Assembly: GCA_026210745.1 (NCBI GenBank)
Contig: CP110630.1
Span: forward strand, 2,418,001 to 2,482,000
Source of the DNA: Exobasidium rhododendri
Taxonomy: Eukaryota > Basidiomycota > Exobasidiomycetes > Exobasidiales > Exobasidiaceae
DNA: 64,000 bases
Direction of reading: 5' to 3'
Both the position numbers and the translations under genes were made by a program. The notes under the pieces were generated by a model. The model saw only the letters and a program-made list of their open reading frames with translations. It had not been told where the DNA came from and ran no database searches. Shown here in pieces: positions 51,157 to 63,200 of this stretch (the stretch's first letter is position 1; each line of letters opens with the position of its first letter).

Positions 51157-53751
51157 CTACCAGATCTTGCATCGGTCGTTTTCGCTGCGAGCCATGCGAT
51201 CTACGCCTGCCTTGCAACCGAATGCTTGCGCGAATTCGGGCATATTGGAGAGTGGTCCAATGACCCTGTACTTTGTGGGAGAGTGTTCGTCTGTTCTCAG
51301 TCTTCGGATCGCCTCCTGCGTACGAATATTTCGGGCCCATCCTCTCGCATAAGCAAAGAAGAAGAGCTGTTCTCGAGTAAGACTGACACCGGGTAGCAGT
51401 GCATTACTTTCCAGCTTGTCACCACCATTCGCGAGATGATCCTGCCAAGCACGATAGCTTTGAGCCAAGCCTCCTGCATCTGCCACATCTTCCCCAATCG
51501 TAAACCTCGATCGAAGGTTCTCCTTTCCTCCCTTTCCATCTGGAATGGTGAATTGTGCATACTGATCGATGAGGCAATCTCTTCGTTCATTAAACGCAGC
51601 TGCAGTGTCGTTTGTCCACCAATCTTTCAATCTTCCCTCCTCATCGAACAATCGACCGCTTGGATCAAAGGCATGCGACAACTCGTGACCAGACACACAT
51701 CCGAAAGCGCCAAACTGCATGTACGTTGGCCAGTATTCGGAAAAGTATTCGGGTTGCAAGATTCCAGCAGGAAAGACAATCTCATTTCCGCCAGGATTGT
51801 AGTATGCATTCACTTCGGCCGGGAACATGTCCCATCTCCCTCGATTGAGCTCCCGCCCTACTTTCCGCCATCCCGTCTTCGATGCTCTAGACCAGCTTCG
51901 AACGATGTTGCCAAAGTAGTCACCCTCTTTCACATCCAGGTCTGCATAGAATCTTTCCACGTCGGAAGCGTCGGTGGTGTTGGGATACGAGTCTGGATAG
52001 GCGACTTTGATATTGACGGCGTCCGCTTTCACTTCTGCTTTGGCTCTTGTTTTCGAGTCTAGCCAGTCCAATTCAGGGAGCCTCTCCTTGAAAGCAACAA
52101 TGATGGCGGCGATGATGTTCTCCGCCACCTTTTTAGCTTGAGGAGAAAAGGCCTCTTTGACAAAGAAGCGACCAGCCAAGAATCCTAGGTGACTGTTGAG
52201 TGAATCTAGACAGAGTCCGGCTCGATCTTCCTTTGCATCTGGCTCGACACCTTTAGAACGTCGATCCAGGCTGTCGATCGGTCCTCGTAAAGGCACATTA
52301 GGACCAAGTTGTAGTCCGGTCACTCGAAGTACACTCCATGCAAAGTAACCTACTAATACTTCCGTCTTTGTTCTACTGACCAGCGAATCTAGGCTCTTCA
52401 TGAACTTGGGCGATTTAACGATGACACTCTCAGGCGATCGGATAGCAAGCAGCTTCATGTATTCTGACCAGTCGATCGAGGTGAACGAGTACGAAAGTGA
52501 CGAAATCTTGATGGGATTGTAGGTGAGCAAAGGATCCTCCAAGTCTTCATTGTCCGGCGTGATCTTGGCCAGATCCTTCTCGAACTCTACAATGAGTTTC
52601 GCCAATTTCCTCAATGATGACACAGATGCTCCCTTGACGTCCTTTCCCTTCCTGTCTTTGTGGTGCTTCTTCTCTGCCTTGTCCAGTAAAACGAGCGAAT
52701 CAAAGATGACACTTTCATAAAATTCAAGCTCGTCAGCGTCTGTGTAATATGCTTTATTAGGGAATCCAAGTCCGGAGGGTGCTAGATAAGCTGTTCCTAG
52801 ATTTGGATCATCGACTGGTTCGCCGTCAGTGTACCACTGAAATAATATTGGCAAGCTCTTCGTGTGTGCCCATGCCAAGGCTTGCGTAAAGCCCGTTTGT
52901 CGGCCTCCCAAGGGGGGGAGGGGAGAAGGATCGGTCGTCGGCGAGTGGTGTTTGGGTTCTCGGGCCGGAGGCCTGTTGGGCGGTACAGGGCCATCATCGT
53001 AGATTCCATGATCAAGTTGAATAGACTCCGACAAGGCAAAGGAGGATAAGAGAGTAGTATTAAAGTCTTCGACTGTTCCACGAAGACGACCACTTAATTC
53101 ATCTACCATGTCCAAGACGGGTGTAGCGCCCATTTCATCTTGAGTCTCCCTGTCCATGCAAGACTGGTAGAAATTGCGAAGCTTTTTCAGGTTGCGCTCA
53201 TCTACCTTTGCGCTAGGTGCGTCTTCAGAAACAACAAGGTGAGACGGTGTATCTTCCTGACTCTCCAACAAGCGCCTAATAGATCGAGCATTGTTTGCCG
53301 TAATGTATTGAGCCATGCCGAAGAGGCCTGCATCGCCGGGAATCGGGTGATCACGAAGCCAATTACCGACAGAGAATTGATAGAAGTCATCGCAAGGATC
53401 GACGGTAGTATCGAGCGAGTTCAAGATTCCACTAGCTGTCAAAACACAGTGTCGAGTGGTGCAGGGCAGCTCATCACCTGGCATACCTGGCGAGCCAGGC
53501 GGTGGTCTCAAATGGCCTAATCTTGACTTTGCTCCAGCATAAAGACCGACAAATGCCGCAAAGAGAAGCAAAAGAACGAGTGAGACAAGCAGGAGAGCCT
53601 TTTCTAGAGGTCGCAGTGACTCTGGATGCTTGAGAGGTGTCAGAATTCGTTGGTAGAAGGGAGTATCATTCGCATCTTCATCTTCTTGTTGACCGAGAAG
53701 GGGTTGATCCTCGTTGGTGTCGTCGATCGACGGCCTTCCTTGACTACTCAT
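51157..53751 (-). CDS. M13-family zinc metallopeptidase (neprilysin/ECE-like), type II membrane protein
   Basis: Intronless, 864 aa. A polar N-terminus with EDQPLLGQ leads to one TM segment (ALLLVSLVLLLLFAAFVGLY, about 47-68), so the peptidase faces the lumen or outside. The zinc site is HELSH at 689-693 with the downstream third ligand in GEDVADAGG. NAYYNPGGNEIVFPAGILQP is the substrate-binding signature, and the protein ends CKIW, matching the C-terminal CxxW of the family. Conserved Cys residues sit early (CVLTASGILNSLDTTVDPCD). The acidic dileucine EDQPLL suggests sorting to the vacuole. The usual Thr/Ile of HExTH is Ser here, a mild variation. The substrate is unknown. Confidence 0.93.
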   Translation of the reverse strand: MSSQGRPSIDDTNEDQPLLGQQEDEDANDTPFYQRILTPLKHPESLRPLEKALLLVSLVLLLLFAAFVGLYAGAKSRLGHLRPPPGSPGMPGDELPCTTRHCVLTASGILNSLDTTVDPCDDFYQFSVGNWLRDHPIPGDAGLFGMAQYITANNARSIRRLLESQEDTPSHLVVSEDAPSAKVDERNLKKLRNFYQSCMDRETQDEMGATPVLDMVDELSGRLRGTVEDFNTTLLSSFALSESIQLDHGIYDDGPVPPNRPPAREPKHHSPTTDPSPLPPLGGRQTGFTQALAWAHTKSLPILFQWYTDGEPVDDPNLGTAYLAPSGLGFPNKAYYTDADELEFYESVIFDSLVLLDKAEKKHHKDRKGKDVKGASVSSLRKLAKLIVEFEKDLAKITPDNEDLEDPLLTYNPIKISSLSYSFTSIDWSEYMKLLAIRSPESVIVKSPKFMKSLDSLVSRTKTEVLVGYFAWSVLRVTGLQLGPNVPLRGPIDSLDRRSKGVEPDAKEDRAGLCLDSLNSHLGFLAGRFFVKEAFSPQAKKVAENIIAAIIVAFKERLPELDWLDSKTRAKAEVKADAVNIKVAYPDSYPNTTDASDVERFYADLDVKEGDYFGNIVRSWSRASKTGWRKVGRELNRGRWDMFPAEVNAYYNPGGNEIVFPAGILQPEYFSEYWPTYMQFGAFGCVSGHELSHAFDPSGRLFDEEGRLKDWWTNDTAAAFNERRDCLIDQYAQFTIPDGKGGKENLRSRFTIGEDVADAGGLAQSYRAWQDHLANGGDKLESNALLPGVSLTREQLFFFAYARGWARNIRTQEAIRRLRTDEHSPTKYRVIGPLSNMPEFAQAFGCKAGVDRMARSENDRCKIW

Positions 53752-54155
53752 GTCTGCACAAGTCCAATTTCGACCTGGAACGCGGATGAGTGGTGATCGT
53801 TAGGGCAGAATCAACACTTCCCTGTGGACTATGTTGCAAGGTTCAGAAAGGAGAAGCAGATCTCGAAGCTTAACAGCCGAACGTCCGTGCACGTATTGAG
53901 TAGGAAGGCACGCGAGATCCGCGATCTTCGCCCGGTGGGAAGAACACATGGCCTATGGTCATTAGCGTGTAACCTTTCACAGAAAGTGCAAGAAACGGGT
54001 ACGACCTACAGCCGGAGAGAGGCCAACTTTATCATGGGGAGACAGACGGTCCTACTCCAGGAAAATTAAGGCTGCTTGGTCGCTCGAGCTTTCGAGACGT
54101 GGTCTTCACGCGCTTCTACCTGCTTACCTCCTCAACATCAGCTATCTAATAGATC
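53752..54155. promoter_or_regulatory. Divergent promoter region M13 peptidase / PEX11
   Basis: 404 bp between divergent starts. The longest frame inside it (from 53824) has no recognisable motif, and I do not call it. Confidence 0.5.
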
Positions 54156-55041
54156 ATGTCCGCTCTTCAGCAGGTCATCCTACATCCATACTTGTCTCAG
54201 ACTGTGAGCAGCAAAGCAGGCCATCTTCACACGTACAAGTGCTAACTCCCCGCGCTCTTTCCCAGCTTCGATTCTGGAGTACTACTGTGGGTCGTGATAA
54301 GACGTACCGTTCCGTGCAGTATCTCGCTCGATTTCTGGCCTGGTATGAGTACAGAAAGGGCGCGACCAAAGAGACGGTAGCCCGTCTCACCAACTTGAAG
54401 AGCAGCATCGGTTTGAGCCGAAAGTGTGAGTTTCATATGTGTGTGCGTTGTCAAATTCCAGGAAAGAATGACTGATGCAGGCCCGGTTGCGTGCGACAGT
54501 GATGAGAGTGGGCAAGTTCCTAGAGCACATGCAAGCTGCACTCAAAGCGTCTGCAATTCAAGATCCGTTTGTGTCCTACACCGCCATTGGTCGACAAATT
54601 GGCTATGCATGCTACTTGATTCTAGACACTCTCCAGTGGGTTCATGGATCAAAAGCTTATCAGTTCTCACCAGAGACGGCCAAAAGAATCAGCAAGAACG
54701 CCGCCCGATTCTGGCTGACCGGTCTGACTTTCAGCTTGATCTCTGGATCCTACAAGACGTATGTACTTCGTCAAAGATTGGCTTCTGCTAAAAGGCCAAG
54801 AGCTACTGCCGAAAAGGAAGCCGAACGCAAGATCGAAATTCAACAGCTTCACACCGAGCAAGCCGGTGTCAACTTCCAAATGACGCAGGATTCTCTCGAC
54901 TGGCTACTACCCGCAACAGGAGCTGAATTCTTAGATCTTGACGAGGGTGTCTTAGGTTTGGCTGGTTTGGCCACCAGTCTGATGGGCGCAAGAACGCAAT
55001 GGAGAGCAGTCAATGGTCCAGCAGGCGCTGCCAAGAAGTAA
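54156..55041 (+). CDS. PEX11: Peroxisomal membrane elongation factor Pex11
   Basis: Amphipathic-helix protein that elongates peroxisomes before fission. The exons are 54156-54203, 54266-54425 and 54500-55041, giving 249 aa (yeast 236). Motifs: LRFWSTTVGRDKTYRSVQYL at the start, FLAWYEYRKG, then GLSRKLMRVGKFLEHMQAAL (across junction 2) with the cationic amphipathic helix. GRQIGYACYLILDTLQWVHG and ARFWLTGLTFSLISGSYKTY are membrane-associated. The C-terminus ends with a hydrophobic helix (GVLGLAGLATSLMGA) and a Lys pair. The acceptor GCGACAG|TG at 54499 is chosen over two nearby AGs because it alone continues the Pex11 motif. Confidence 0.93.
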
Positions 55042-55200
55042 AAGGATTCAGATGTTGGTGTAGAATTGAATGCGTGTTGTTCAATTGCAATGAGTCGTTG
55101 TTGTTTTCGATGTTGTCTTTTCATACAGATGCCTTTCGGAAGTGATGATTCTTGGTGATAGTATACAGGGGAGGAGCAGGGTACTAGTACAGATCTGCAA

Positions 55201-56655
55201 TTAAAAGAGAAAGCGCTGCAGTGCTGAATAGAGCTTTTCTTTAGCTCTTTCTTGCCAAACTTTCTCGACTTCTTCATCAGTCTCTCTTTCAGCATCCCCT
55301 CGTATCCCACCTGTATCAAAGACTCTCGCTGTTCTCGCCTCTTCGCAAACGCCCTTGTCCGCTCTACTTTCCTCCAGTCGACGCAAGGCAATCTTCATCT
55401 GTGTCAGGTCGTTGAGAAGATCCGCGTTTGTGGCTGAGATGCCACAGTTGCGCAGGTGTAAGACTCCAAAAGGTGGTGGAGAGTAGACGAGGCTAGGCAG
55501 CTTGCGGTATGGGCTCAGATTTCTTGCATCTAGTAGCATGGAATCAGTCGAGATTGCCTCTGAAGGCGATGCAGGCGTCGCTGGTGAGATGGGGGTCATG
55601 TGAGTCGAAGTAGATGAAGTAGGAAGAGCAGCTATCGCGGAACCGTATAGATCCAGCAAGGAGTGGACCACATCTATGTGAGGGGTCGAGCTGAGTTAGC
55701 AAACTTCAGTGGCTGATCGCAGAAAGGATCCTCACCTTCGACGCTGTCAATTGTACAACATAACATCACTTCCCACTCTTGCTGTTGTCGCGATGTGCTT
55801 TGACCCGCCAGTTCAAATCGACGCATCATGTCAACAGCTCCTGCAGATGGTCGATTGCACCGAAGCGAAAGGAGCGATGCAGTGTATAGACTTGCAGCAG
55901 CTATGGTGGACGGGGGAAAGCTGAGAGGAGCATATGTTCGATGACTAGTGTAGCAAAGGAGATCATTGAGCGTCTGTACGTGACCGCACGCCAAACTCTA
56001 CGACACACCTGTCAGCGGCTACCTGCCAAGCCAGTCGGCCTACTTCCTTTTCTACCTTCCATCTCTTTGCTAATTTCACTGTATAAAGCAGGTTGTCACT
56101 TGATCGTACGTTGAACTCAAAGGCGATACTTTGCAGGATGAGACTTTCCAACGACAGTATTCTCTTTCGCTCGGTGTCCAAGGCAGCGATGTCAATATCA
56201 CTCTCGGAGATTACCCCCAGACCAGTGACGGAGGCTGGACAGATAGACTTGAGGCCGGTTTCTACTGTGTTCGAGCTTCCGTTGTAAGGTGTGCTCTTGG
56301 CCAAGGGCACACTTCGGACTAGCTCTGGATATCGTAGCGCCCAGCTACTCAAGATGATTTCTCTACTCTTCTTTGGTGTATCGTTCACCTTTGCAGCCAC
56401 AACCAAGCAAGCAATGGCAACTTCATGTGGGATAAAGTCATTTGGGCTGTAGAAAAGATGAAATCGAAGGTAGAATAATTGAGCGGTCGCAGTAGTACGC
56501 TGAGGAAAGCCAATTCTAGACGAAAGTGCTTGTAAGAATCCGAGTACCTGACCTTGTCTCTTGGCTGATGTGGACGAAAGCAAGACTCCGGTCTTCAGTG
56601 CAAGCTGCTCAATCTCAGTGGGAGTGAAGAAGCTCACTGCACTGACAACCCGCAT
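55201..56655 (-). CDS. CTK2: CTD kinase I cyclin-like subunit Ctk2
   Basis: Cyclin partner of the CTDK-I kinase that phosphorylates Ser2 of the RNA polymerase II tail. The exons, read right to left, are 56655-56009, 55944-55736 and 55673-55201, giving 442 aa. I start at MRVVSAVSFFTPTEIEQLAL. The cyclin fold shows RIGFPQRTTATAQLFYLRFH, HEVAIACLVVAAKVNDTPKK, RKRILSLESLILQSIAFEFN and, across the junction, AADSHRTYAPLSFPPSTIAA. The 155-residue tail carries DVVHSLLDLYGSA and is Ser/Thr/Pro-rich, then charged. A cyclin K or L homologue is the alternative; the AAKVNDT/KK and long C-terminus fit Ctk2 better. Confidence 0.8.
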
Positions 56656-56894
56656 CCTGCCATGCAAAGAGCCAGAAAGAGAAGAGTGAAGTGCCTTTGA
56701 AATGCCTCGGGTGGTGTGGCCTGTGAAAGGAGCAAGACGTCCACCATCGCGTAGGGACTTTCTCTCTTCCAGCCTCCACCGACTTTAATTTTTGGGCCGC
56801 CTCTCTGAATTAGTGAGATTTGGCTTGACAGAATATTGTCAGCGCTCTCATCTCTCCTTCTCACTGAACCCTCAATCGATCACCCATCCAAGAC

Positions 56895-57999
56895 ATGAGC
56901 TTCGCTCGATCGTTGTCGTCGGCGCTCACAAGGAGTCTCGACTCGGCCAGAATATCTCTAGCTTCCGCTTTGCGTTTTGAGGTCTCCGCCCCAACAGCTG
57001 CCGATGACTCTCGACTGCTGCTGTATAAATTTTCCTCGAGTGCAGATGTGAAGCAGATGGCCACAGGTTGCGACGCCGATATCGGTGGCTTGAGTAGCAT
57101 GAAGATTGACCTGGACACTCAAGAGGGTAAAGGAAGATTCTGGGGGACACTCAGCAATGAGATCCCTCGAAATGCAAAGATTCAGAGGAGTGGGTATGCT
57201 GGATTCAGGAACAAGAATAGACCCACTCTATTTGGAAGTCAAACTTGGGATACTACCATGCACCCCTATCTCTGCCTAAGAGTGAAGAATAGAATGGCAA
57301 GCCCAACGTCAAGATCATCGTCACCATCATCGACATCTTCTCCATCACTTCGATCGGCTCTTTCTTCCTCTTCTTCCAGTGGAGCCACTGTAGCACAACG
57401 AAATGCTATTCATGCTCTTGGCCTCAATCTTCCAGCAACGGCAGGTCCTAAGTTCTACGTCAATCTACAAACAGATGGTCCTGTGACCAGTGATCTATTC
57501 CAACACCGCCTTTTCCTTGATGAGAGTAAAGGCAACGAATGGCAAGATGTCGTGGTGAGTCGTTTTAAGGGGGGGGGGAGCTGGACGCCTTCAAATGAAG
57601 ATACTCACTTCTTTTCTTTTCTTGCTCGGGTAGATCCCATTGTCCGACTTTGTTCTCCTGAACTCTGGTCAGGTATCTCCCTCACAAATCAAGATGATGC
57701 GAGAAAAGATCCGAACGGTAGGCCTCAGCACTATGCTTGAACACCCTGCCTCGGTAACGTATACAGCGGGCAAGTCAGCGGAGATTGTCGAGGCCAATTC
57801 ACCGCCAAACGCACTAAGATCAAAAGGAGGTGTAGAAGATGACTTTGGATCTGATGGAAACTTGATAGGAGAAGACGACAGACCCTCCCGAGAGACAGCA
57901 AATGTAGGAGTCAAGAGAAGGGGAGCATCGTACAACTTCGATCTTGGCATCGAGAGTATCAGTGCTATCAGTGAAGAGGGTCTATCCGAAGGGGATTAA
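56895..57999 (+). CDS. CIA30: Complex I assembly factor CIA30 (NDUFAF1)
   Basis: Mitochondrial chaperone for assembly of the membrane arm of respiratory complex I. The exons are 56895-57554 and 57634-57999, giving 341 aa. The N-terminus (MSFARSLSSALTRSLDSAR) is an Arg/Ser presequence. The CIA30 fold reads LYKFSSSADVKQMATGCDAD, GRFWGTLSN, RSGYAGFRNKNR, MHPYLCLRVKN, KFYVNLQTDGPVTSDLFQHR and, across the junction, WQDVVIPLSDFVLLNSG, with KIRTVGLSTM near the end. A Ser-rich loop is inserted in the middle, and the last 85 residues are acidic and low in structure. It implies a NADH:ubiquinone oxidoreductase. Its intron contains a run of nine G. Confidence 0.94.
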
Positions 58000-58123
58000 G
58001 AAGGGCGAAGGAGGGAGGGGCGCATGTATCTATAATATCATGACTTCAGTTGTGTAATACAGACAGAACGCAATGGTTATTTGCTACAGTATATTCAATC
58101 GTTGCGAAAGGGTGATAGGAGCA

Positions 58124-59872
58124 TCAGTCGTCGTCCCAATTAGGATTCTGAGTAGGCGCCTTGATACCGGCAGGTTTAGACTGTGCGATGAATAGTAGAG
58201 AAAGGCATCAGCATGATCCTACGGGAGAAGGCGTTAGGGGCATGCAAAGAAGTCTTACCATGATTATCGAGTCAATATTGAGCACGCTCACTGCAGCACC
58301 CGTAGCGTAGCGCAATGCCCACATCTTGGCAGCTAAGACATCGAAGATCTGATCTTGAATCGTAGACAAGGTTCCATCGACGTTTTCTTGTTCAATGTCT
58401 ACACCTATGTCAGCTCCTTTGCCTCCAGCGTGTCGAGCTTGCAAGGTCCCAACGACCTCTGTTGCGTCTAGACCCGCGTTTTCTGCCAACGTCCTTGGCA
58501 CCACTTCGAGAGCTTCGGCAAACTTTTTGATTGCATGTTGATTCAACCCACTTGTCTTTTCACCCAGCTCCATCACTAGCCTTGACAGTTCAATATCAGT
58601 TGCGCCGGCACCTGGGATCAGTCGGTCATCCTTCGTTAGTGCTTTTATGACGTTGACACCATCGTCGATTGCTCTCTCGACATCATCAAGATGATTCGAC
58701 GTGGCTCCTCGCAAGACGACCGTCGCCATCTTAGGCCTAGCTTTGCCACCCGGTTTATTGTCCTCCTGTCTGAACACCGTCACTCGGTCGCCTCCGACTT
58801 CGGTCGTGTCCACTACGTCGATCCAACCTGCTTCTTCTGGCGTTGGAGCACCAAGTCTTGCCAGAGGAGTTGCTCCCAACAGCCTACACAACCTTTTAAT
58901 TTCGAATTTACTCAAGATTTTCATGACGAGGATGTCAAATCGATTGAGGTAGTGCAGTGCTAATTCACCGACGCTGCTTTGAGTAACGACGACCTTGACA
59001 CCTGAATCGGCAATCTCCTTTACAACCTTTTCGAGCGCTTTTTCTTCTCCTCCAGAGAAGGTGCTCAATTCTTTGGCATTGTGCAGCAGTACTGTTCCCT
59101 TTGTCTCTGTTTGGCTGATGTCCAATCCACAAGTGAAGACGGCCACCTTTCCTTCACTCATCTTCTTGATGATTCCCTCTGGTTCTCGTCCAAATATCAT
59201 TCCCCGTACCACTCTAGAATCAGCCAACGAACCGCCCAAGATCTTGACAACTCGCACATTGTCGACATTGAATTCTTTCAGACTAGTGATTCCAGAAGAG
59301 GACGAAGGCAGTACCAGAGCGACGGCCTGTGCAACCAAAGGCGCCAGGATATCTTCATTTCCATACTGCTTTGATGCAAGCGAAGGTCGAAGGGCCAGGG
59401 CAAGAGATTCAGGCGTAGGAGGACTGCTCAAGGTTGCCACAGATAATTTCTCCAACTCCTCCAAGGCTCGATCTCGAGCAATTTCATAGCCTTGAATGAT
59501 TTCAGAAGGATGTAGGCCCATTGTGATTAATTGTTCCGCTTTCTTCAGCAATTCTCCTGCAAAAATGAGTACCAGATTGGTGTTGTCGCCCATTTCAGCT
59601 TCTTGTTGCTGACTAGCCATAACGAGTAGCTTGGCGGCTGGATGAACGACTTCGCTCTCTCTGATGATTGTCGCAGCGTCAGAAGTGACAAAGAGCCTCT
59701 CTAGGTGGTTCACTATCATCTTGTTGCGTCCATTGGGCCCGTAAGACGTTCGGACCATGTCCGATAATTCATTCACGGCCTGAATATTCCGCAGCACTGC
59801 CTCTTCTATGCCTTGCATGTACTTGTAGCCGTCTTTGAAGAGGGACATCTGCCCCTTTGGAACCTTCAGCAT
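58124..59872 (-). CDS. CCT8: TCP-1/CCT chaperonin theta subunit
   Basis: Theta subunit of the cytosolic CCT ring that folds actin and tubulin. The two exons, read right to left, are 59872-58259 and 58180-58124, giving 556 aa. Chaperonin motifs: SDMVRTSYGPNGRNKMIVNH for nucleotide binding, VTSDAATI, QQEAEMGDNTNLVLIFAGEL with the conserved Asp, PGAGATDIELSR near the C-terminus and ALEVVPRTLAENAGLD. Theta identity rests on MLKVPKGQMSLFKDGYKYM and the short NPNWDDD tail supplied by exon 2 (IIMSKPAGIKAPTQNPNWDD). The read-through frame after the donor lacks this tail. It is divergent from KAP123. Confidence 0.95.
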
Positions 59873-60201
59873 CGTGGCGATAGGTACTGAGACTGATGGT
59901 AATGGTGCTGAAGAGATTGCTAGTCAACTAAATCGCAAAAATTACTGAAATCAAAACCTTAGTCGATGAGCTTCTTCTTCTTTTTAGGCTTCGTCCTTCC
60001 TCCCTTTGGCTCGCGTCGGTGTTGGCCTCGCGCGCGTGGACTTTCGCTTCGAGGGTAGGGGCAAGGCGTACAAAGCAGAAAAGGGAGGAAAGGCAAGAGT
60101 TTAGTGTTCGAAGTTTTTTTTTTTTCCGTTCTTGCTTTTGCTAGGTCTGAAGCACTAATCTTCTTGGAGCTTCCTTGCCTTCTCCGCAGACTCTCGCCGG
60201 A
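59873..60201. promoter_or_regulatory. Divergent promoter region CCT8 / KAP123
   Basis: 329 bp between divergent starts. It has a run of 11 T at about 60115-60125 and a Lys/Arg-rich frame antisense to KAP123 that I do not call. Confidence 0.5.
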
Positions 60202-63200
60202 ATGTCGTTGCAAGTGAGTAAATTTCAGTGATAACAGTAAGAGGTGCGAGAATGTCAGCGGTCTTACTGACGGCAGCTCTCCATTTCTTCTTATCTGTAG
60301 CCACAGTTTGTGCAGCAGCTGCATCAGCTACTACAGCAGTCCAATGTGCCCGACACAGAAGCGGTCAGAGCAGCCACGGACGCCTTGCAAAACACATTCT
60401 ACAAGAACCCCAACTGCGTTCCAGCGCTGTTTGAGATAACTTCGACGTCGCCAGACCTGGCTGTCCGTCAGTTGGCGTCTGTTGAACTGAGAAAAAGGCT
60501 AGCAAAGAGCGGCGGAAAGGCGTGGACCAAGCAAGCTGCCCAAGTGAGAGAAGGCATCAAAGCTAGGTTGTTGGAAAGTGTCATAAACGAGCAGAGGTGA
60601 GTGATCTCGGTAGAAAAGGGTTGTGCATGCTCCGAGAAAACGTGTCTGACCCTAGCTCCTTGTCTCCTCTACCATAGCACCCTCGTTCGAAATGCTCTTG
60701 CTCGAGTCATTGCAGAAATTGCCAAGAAGGAATTGCCGTCGGGGACTTGGTCCCAGCTACTACCATTTCTGTTCCAAGCGTCGAACTCACCCACTGCAGC
60801 ACATCGTCAAGTCTCGATTCTGGTGTTCTTCATTGTCTTAGAGACCTTTGTCGATGGACAGGAGAGCTTAGAAAGGTATCTTCCTCAGATCATGCAAGTT
60901 TTCAGTAAGAGCTTGCAAGACCCTGAAAGCCTGGAAGTTCGTGTGACCACTGTCAGAGCGCTTGGAAAGGTTGCCGAGAATTTGGACGTGGATTCGACGA
61001 CAGACTTGGCATTGGTACAGAGTGCGATTCCGCTGATGGTGCAAGTATTGGATCAGACACTCAAAGAAAGTGATGCGGAAGGTATCCGTCACTGTCTCGA
61101 TGTCTTTGAGTCAATTTGCATGCTCGAGACCCCGATCATTTCAAATCACATTCCTGACTTGATACAGTTCTTCTTGGCAAACGGAGCAAACAAGGAGTTG
61201 GAAGATGATCATCGAGTAATGTGCTACAACTCACTCATCTGGATCAGTCAATACAAGAAGTCCAAGATCCAAAGCTTGGGCTTGGCTCGACCCATGCTCG
61301 AACGCCTCATGCCCGTTGTTGTCGAAGAAGATCCGGAAGATCCAGATGAGGACTCTCCTTCCCGATTAGCGTTGCGGGTCATCGATGGCTTGGCAACAGA
61401 ATTGCCACCCAGCCACGTCTTCCCACCTTTGCTTGAACAGATGCAGGCTTACATGGCCAATCCGGAACCTCATCATCGTAAAGCAGCAATGATGGCGTTT
61501 GCCGTCTCGGTGGAAGGATGTTCTGAATATATACGACCGCACATGGAAGAGCTATGGCCCTTTGTAGAAGGAGGACTACGAGATCCAGACTTGGTTGTCA
61601 GAAAAGCGGCCTGCATCACTGTTGGTTGTCTTTGCGAAAGTCTAGACGCTGAATGTGCAGCTCGACATGCGACTTTATTGCCTCTGATTATGGACTTGAT
61701 CAACAATAATGACACGCAAAAGAATGCTTGCACCGCTCTCGATTCTCTCTTGGAAGTCATCGGTGAAGATATCGCGCAGTATCTGCCCGCCATCATGGAA
61801 AGGTTGTCGAATCTTCTCGAAACGGCTCCGTTGCCCGTCAAGGCGACCGTCACTGGAGCCATTGGAAGTGCCGCCCATGCTTCGAAAGAAGCCTTCTTGC
61901 CCTACTTTACTCAGACTATGCAAAGGATGCAACCTAATCTATTACTCAAAGAGGAAGGAGACGAGACTGACCTGCGAGGAGTCACTATGGACACTGTAGG
62001 CACATTCGCTGAGGCGGTGGGAAAGGAGCAATTCCGACCCTACTTTTCCGACCTGATGAATTTGGCCTACGAAGGTGTCAATTTGGACAATCCTCGATTA
62101 CGAGAGTGTTCCTTCATCTTCTTCTCGGTCATGTGTCGAGTGTTTGGAGAGGAGTTCTCACAATTCTTACCGGCGGTCGTTCCCAAATTGTTGGAAAGCT
62201 TCCGACAGAGCGAGCATGCACCCGTCCCGGGTGCTGTAGGCGGCGATGGAGTCTTGAATGGACTGGGAGTCAGCACAAACGATCAGGGTGCTTTGATTGC
62301 TTCGGGCTCCGGTGGTGGAGGCGTTGACGGAGATGGCAATGGAGACGATAACGACGACGACTTTATCGACTTGGATGAAGTCTTTGAGAATCTGCAGAAT
62401 GTAAACACTGCTGTCGGGGTAGAGAAAGCAGTGGCCGCTGATGCCCTGGGGGAGATCTTTGTCTACACCAGAGAAGGCTTCACGCCCTTCCTTGCCAGTT
62501 CTGTCGAGGAACTGATCAATCTGTTGGACCACTACTACCAAGGAATTCGAAAAAGTGCTATCGGGGCACTCTTAGTCTTTATCAATACTCTCAACGACAT
62601 GAGCAGTCCGGCAGAATGGCAGCCTGGGCATTCGGCTTCACCGCCCCTCAATTCGGATGTTGCAAAGCTGGTCGAAGCCGTCATCCCTGCCATCATGGAT
62701 TCATGGGCCGACGAAGATGATCAGTGAGTAGTCTTGAAGACAGAGCTTGTCGTCCGTTTAGGTAGAGCAAAGCAAGGAAGCGGGAGAGCAGAAAGTATGG
62801 CAAAGTGATGAGACAATCTAGTATCTCAGCTCACAATGACTTCCATGAGACCACCCTACGTTGGTCATGGCTGTATGACAAGGAACCTGTTCCCTATTAC
62901 CTGATTGCCACTCCTTCCTCTCTCCCCCCACCCCTTTTCTTTTGCTCGTGCGGGCTGCCAGCGAGACAGCGGACGATCGCCAGTAGATCCAAGTGTGCTT
63001 CAATTTGCTTTTGCTGACACTGCTTCCTCTCTCCTCGTCTCTTTCCTTGCGGCGCACAGAATGACACAAATCGAAATCTGCCAGCAGTTGGCAGAGTGTC
63101 TTAACAAGAACGGACCTCGCATCCTTACGTCGGAAGCAGACAGGACGTGCAGCTACGTAGTCGACATTCTCGATCAAAAATCTGCCTGTCAGATCGACAC

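Noticed and set aside
62724-63059. Possible extra exon in the long KAP123 intron
   Set aside because: The flanking exons join into a continuous family pattern, and no frame in the intron extends it.
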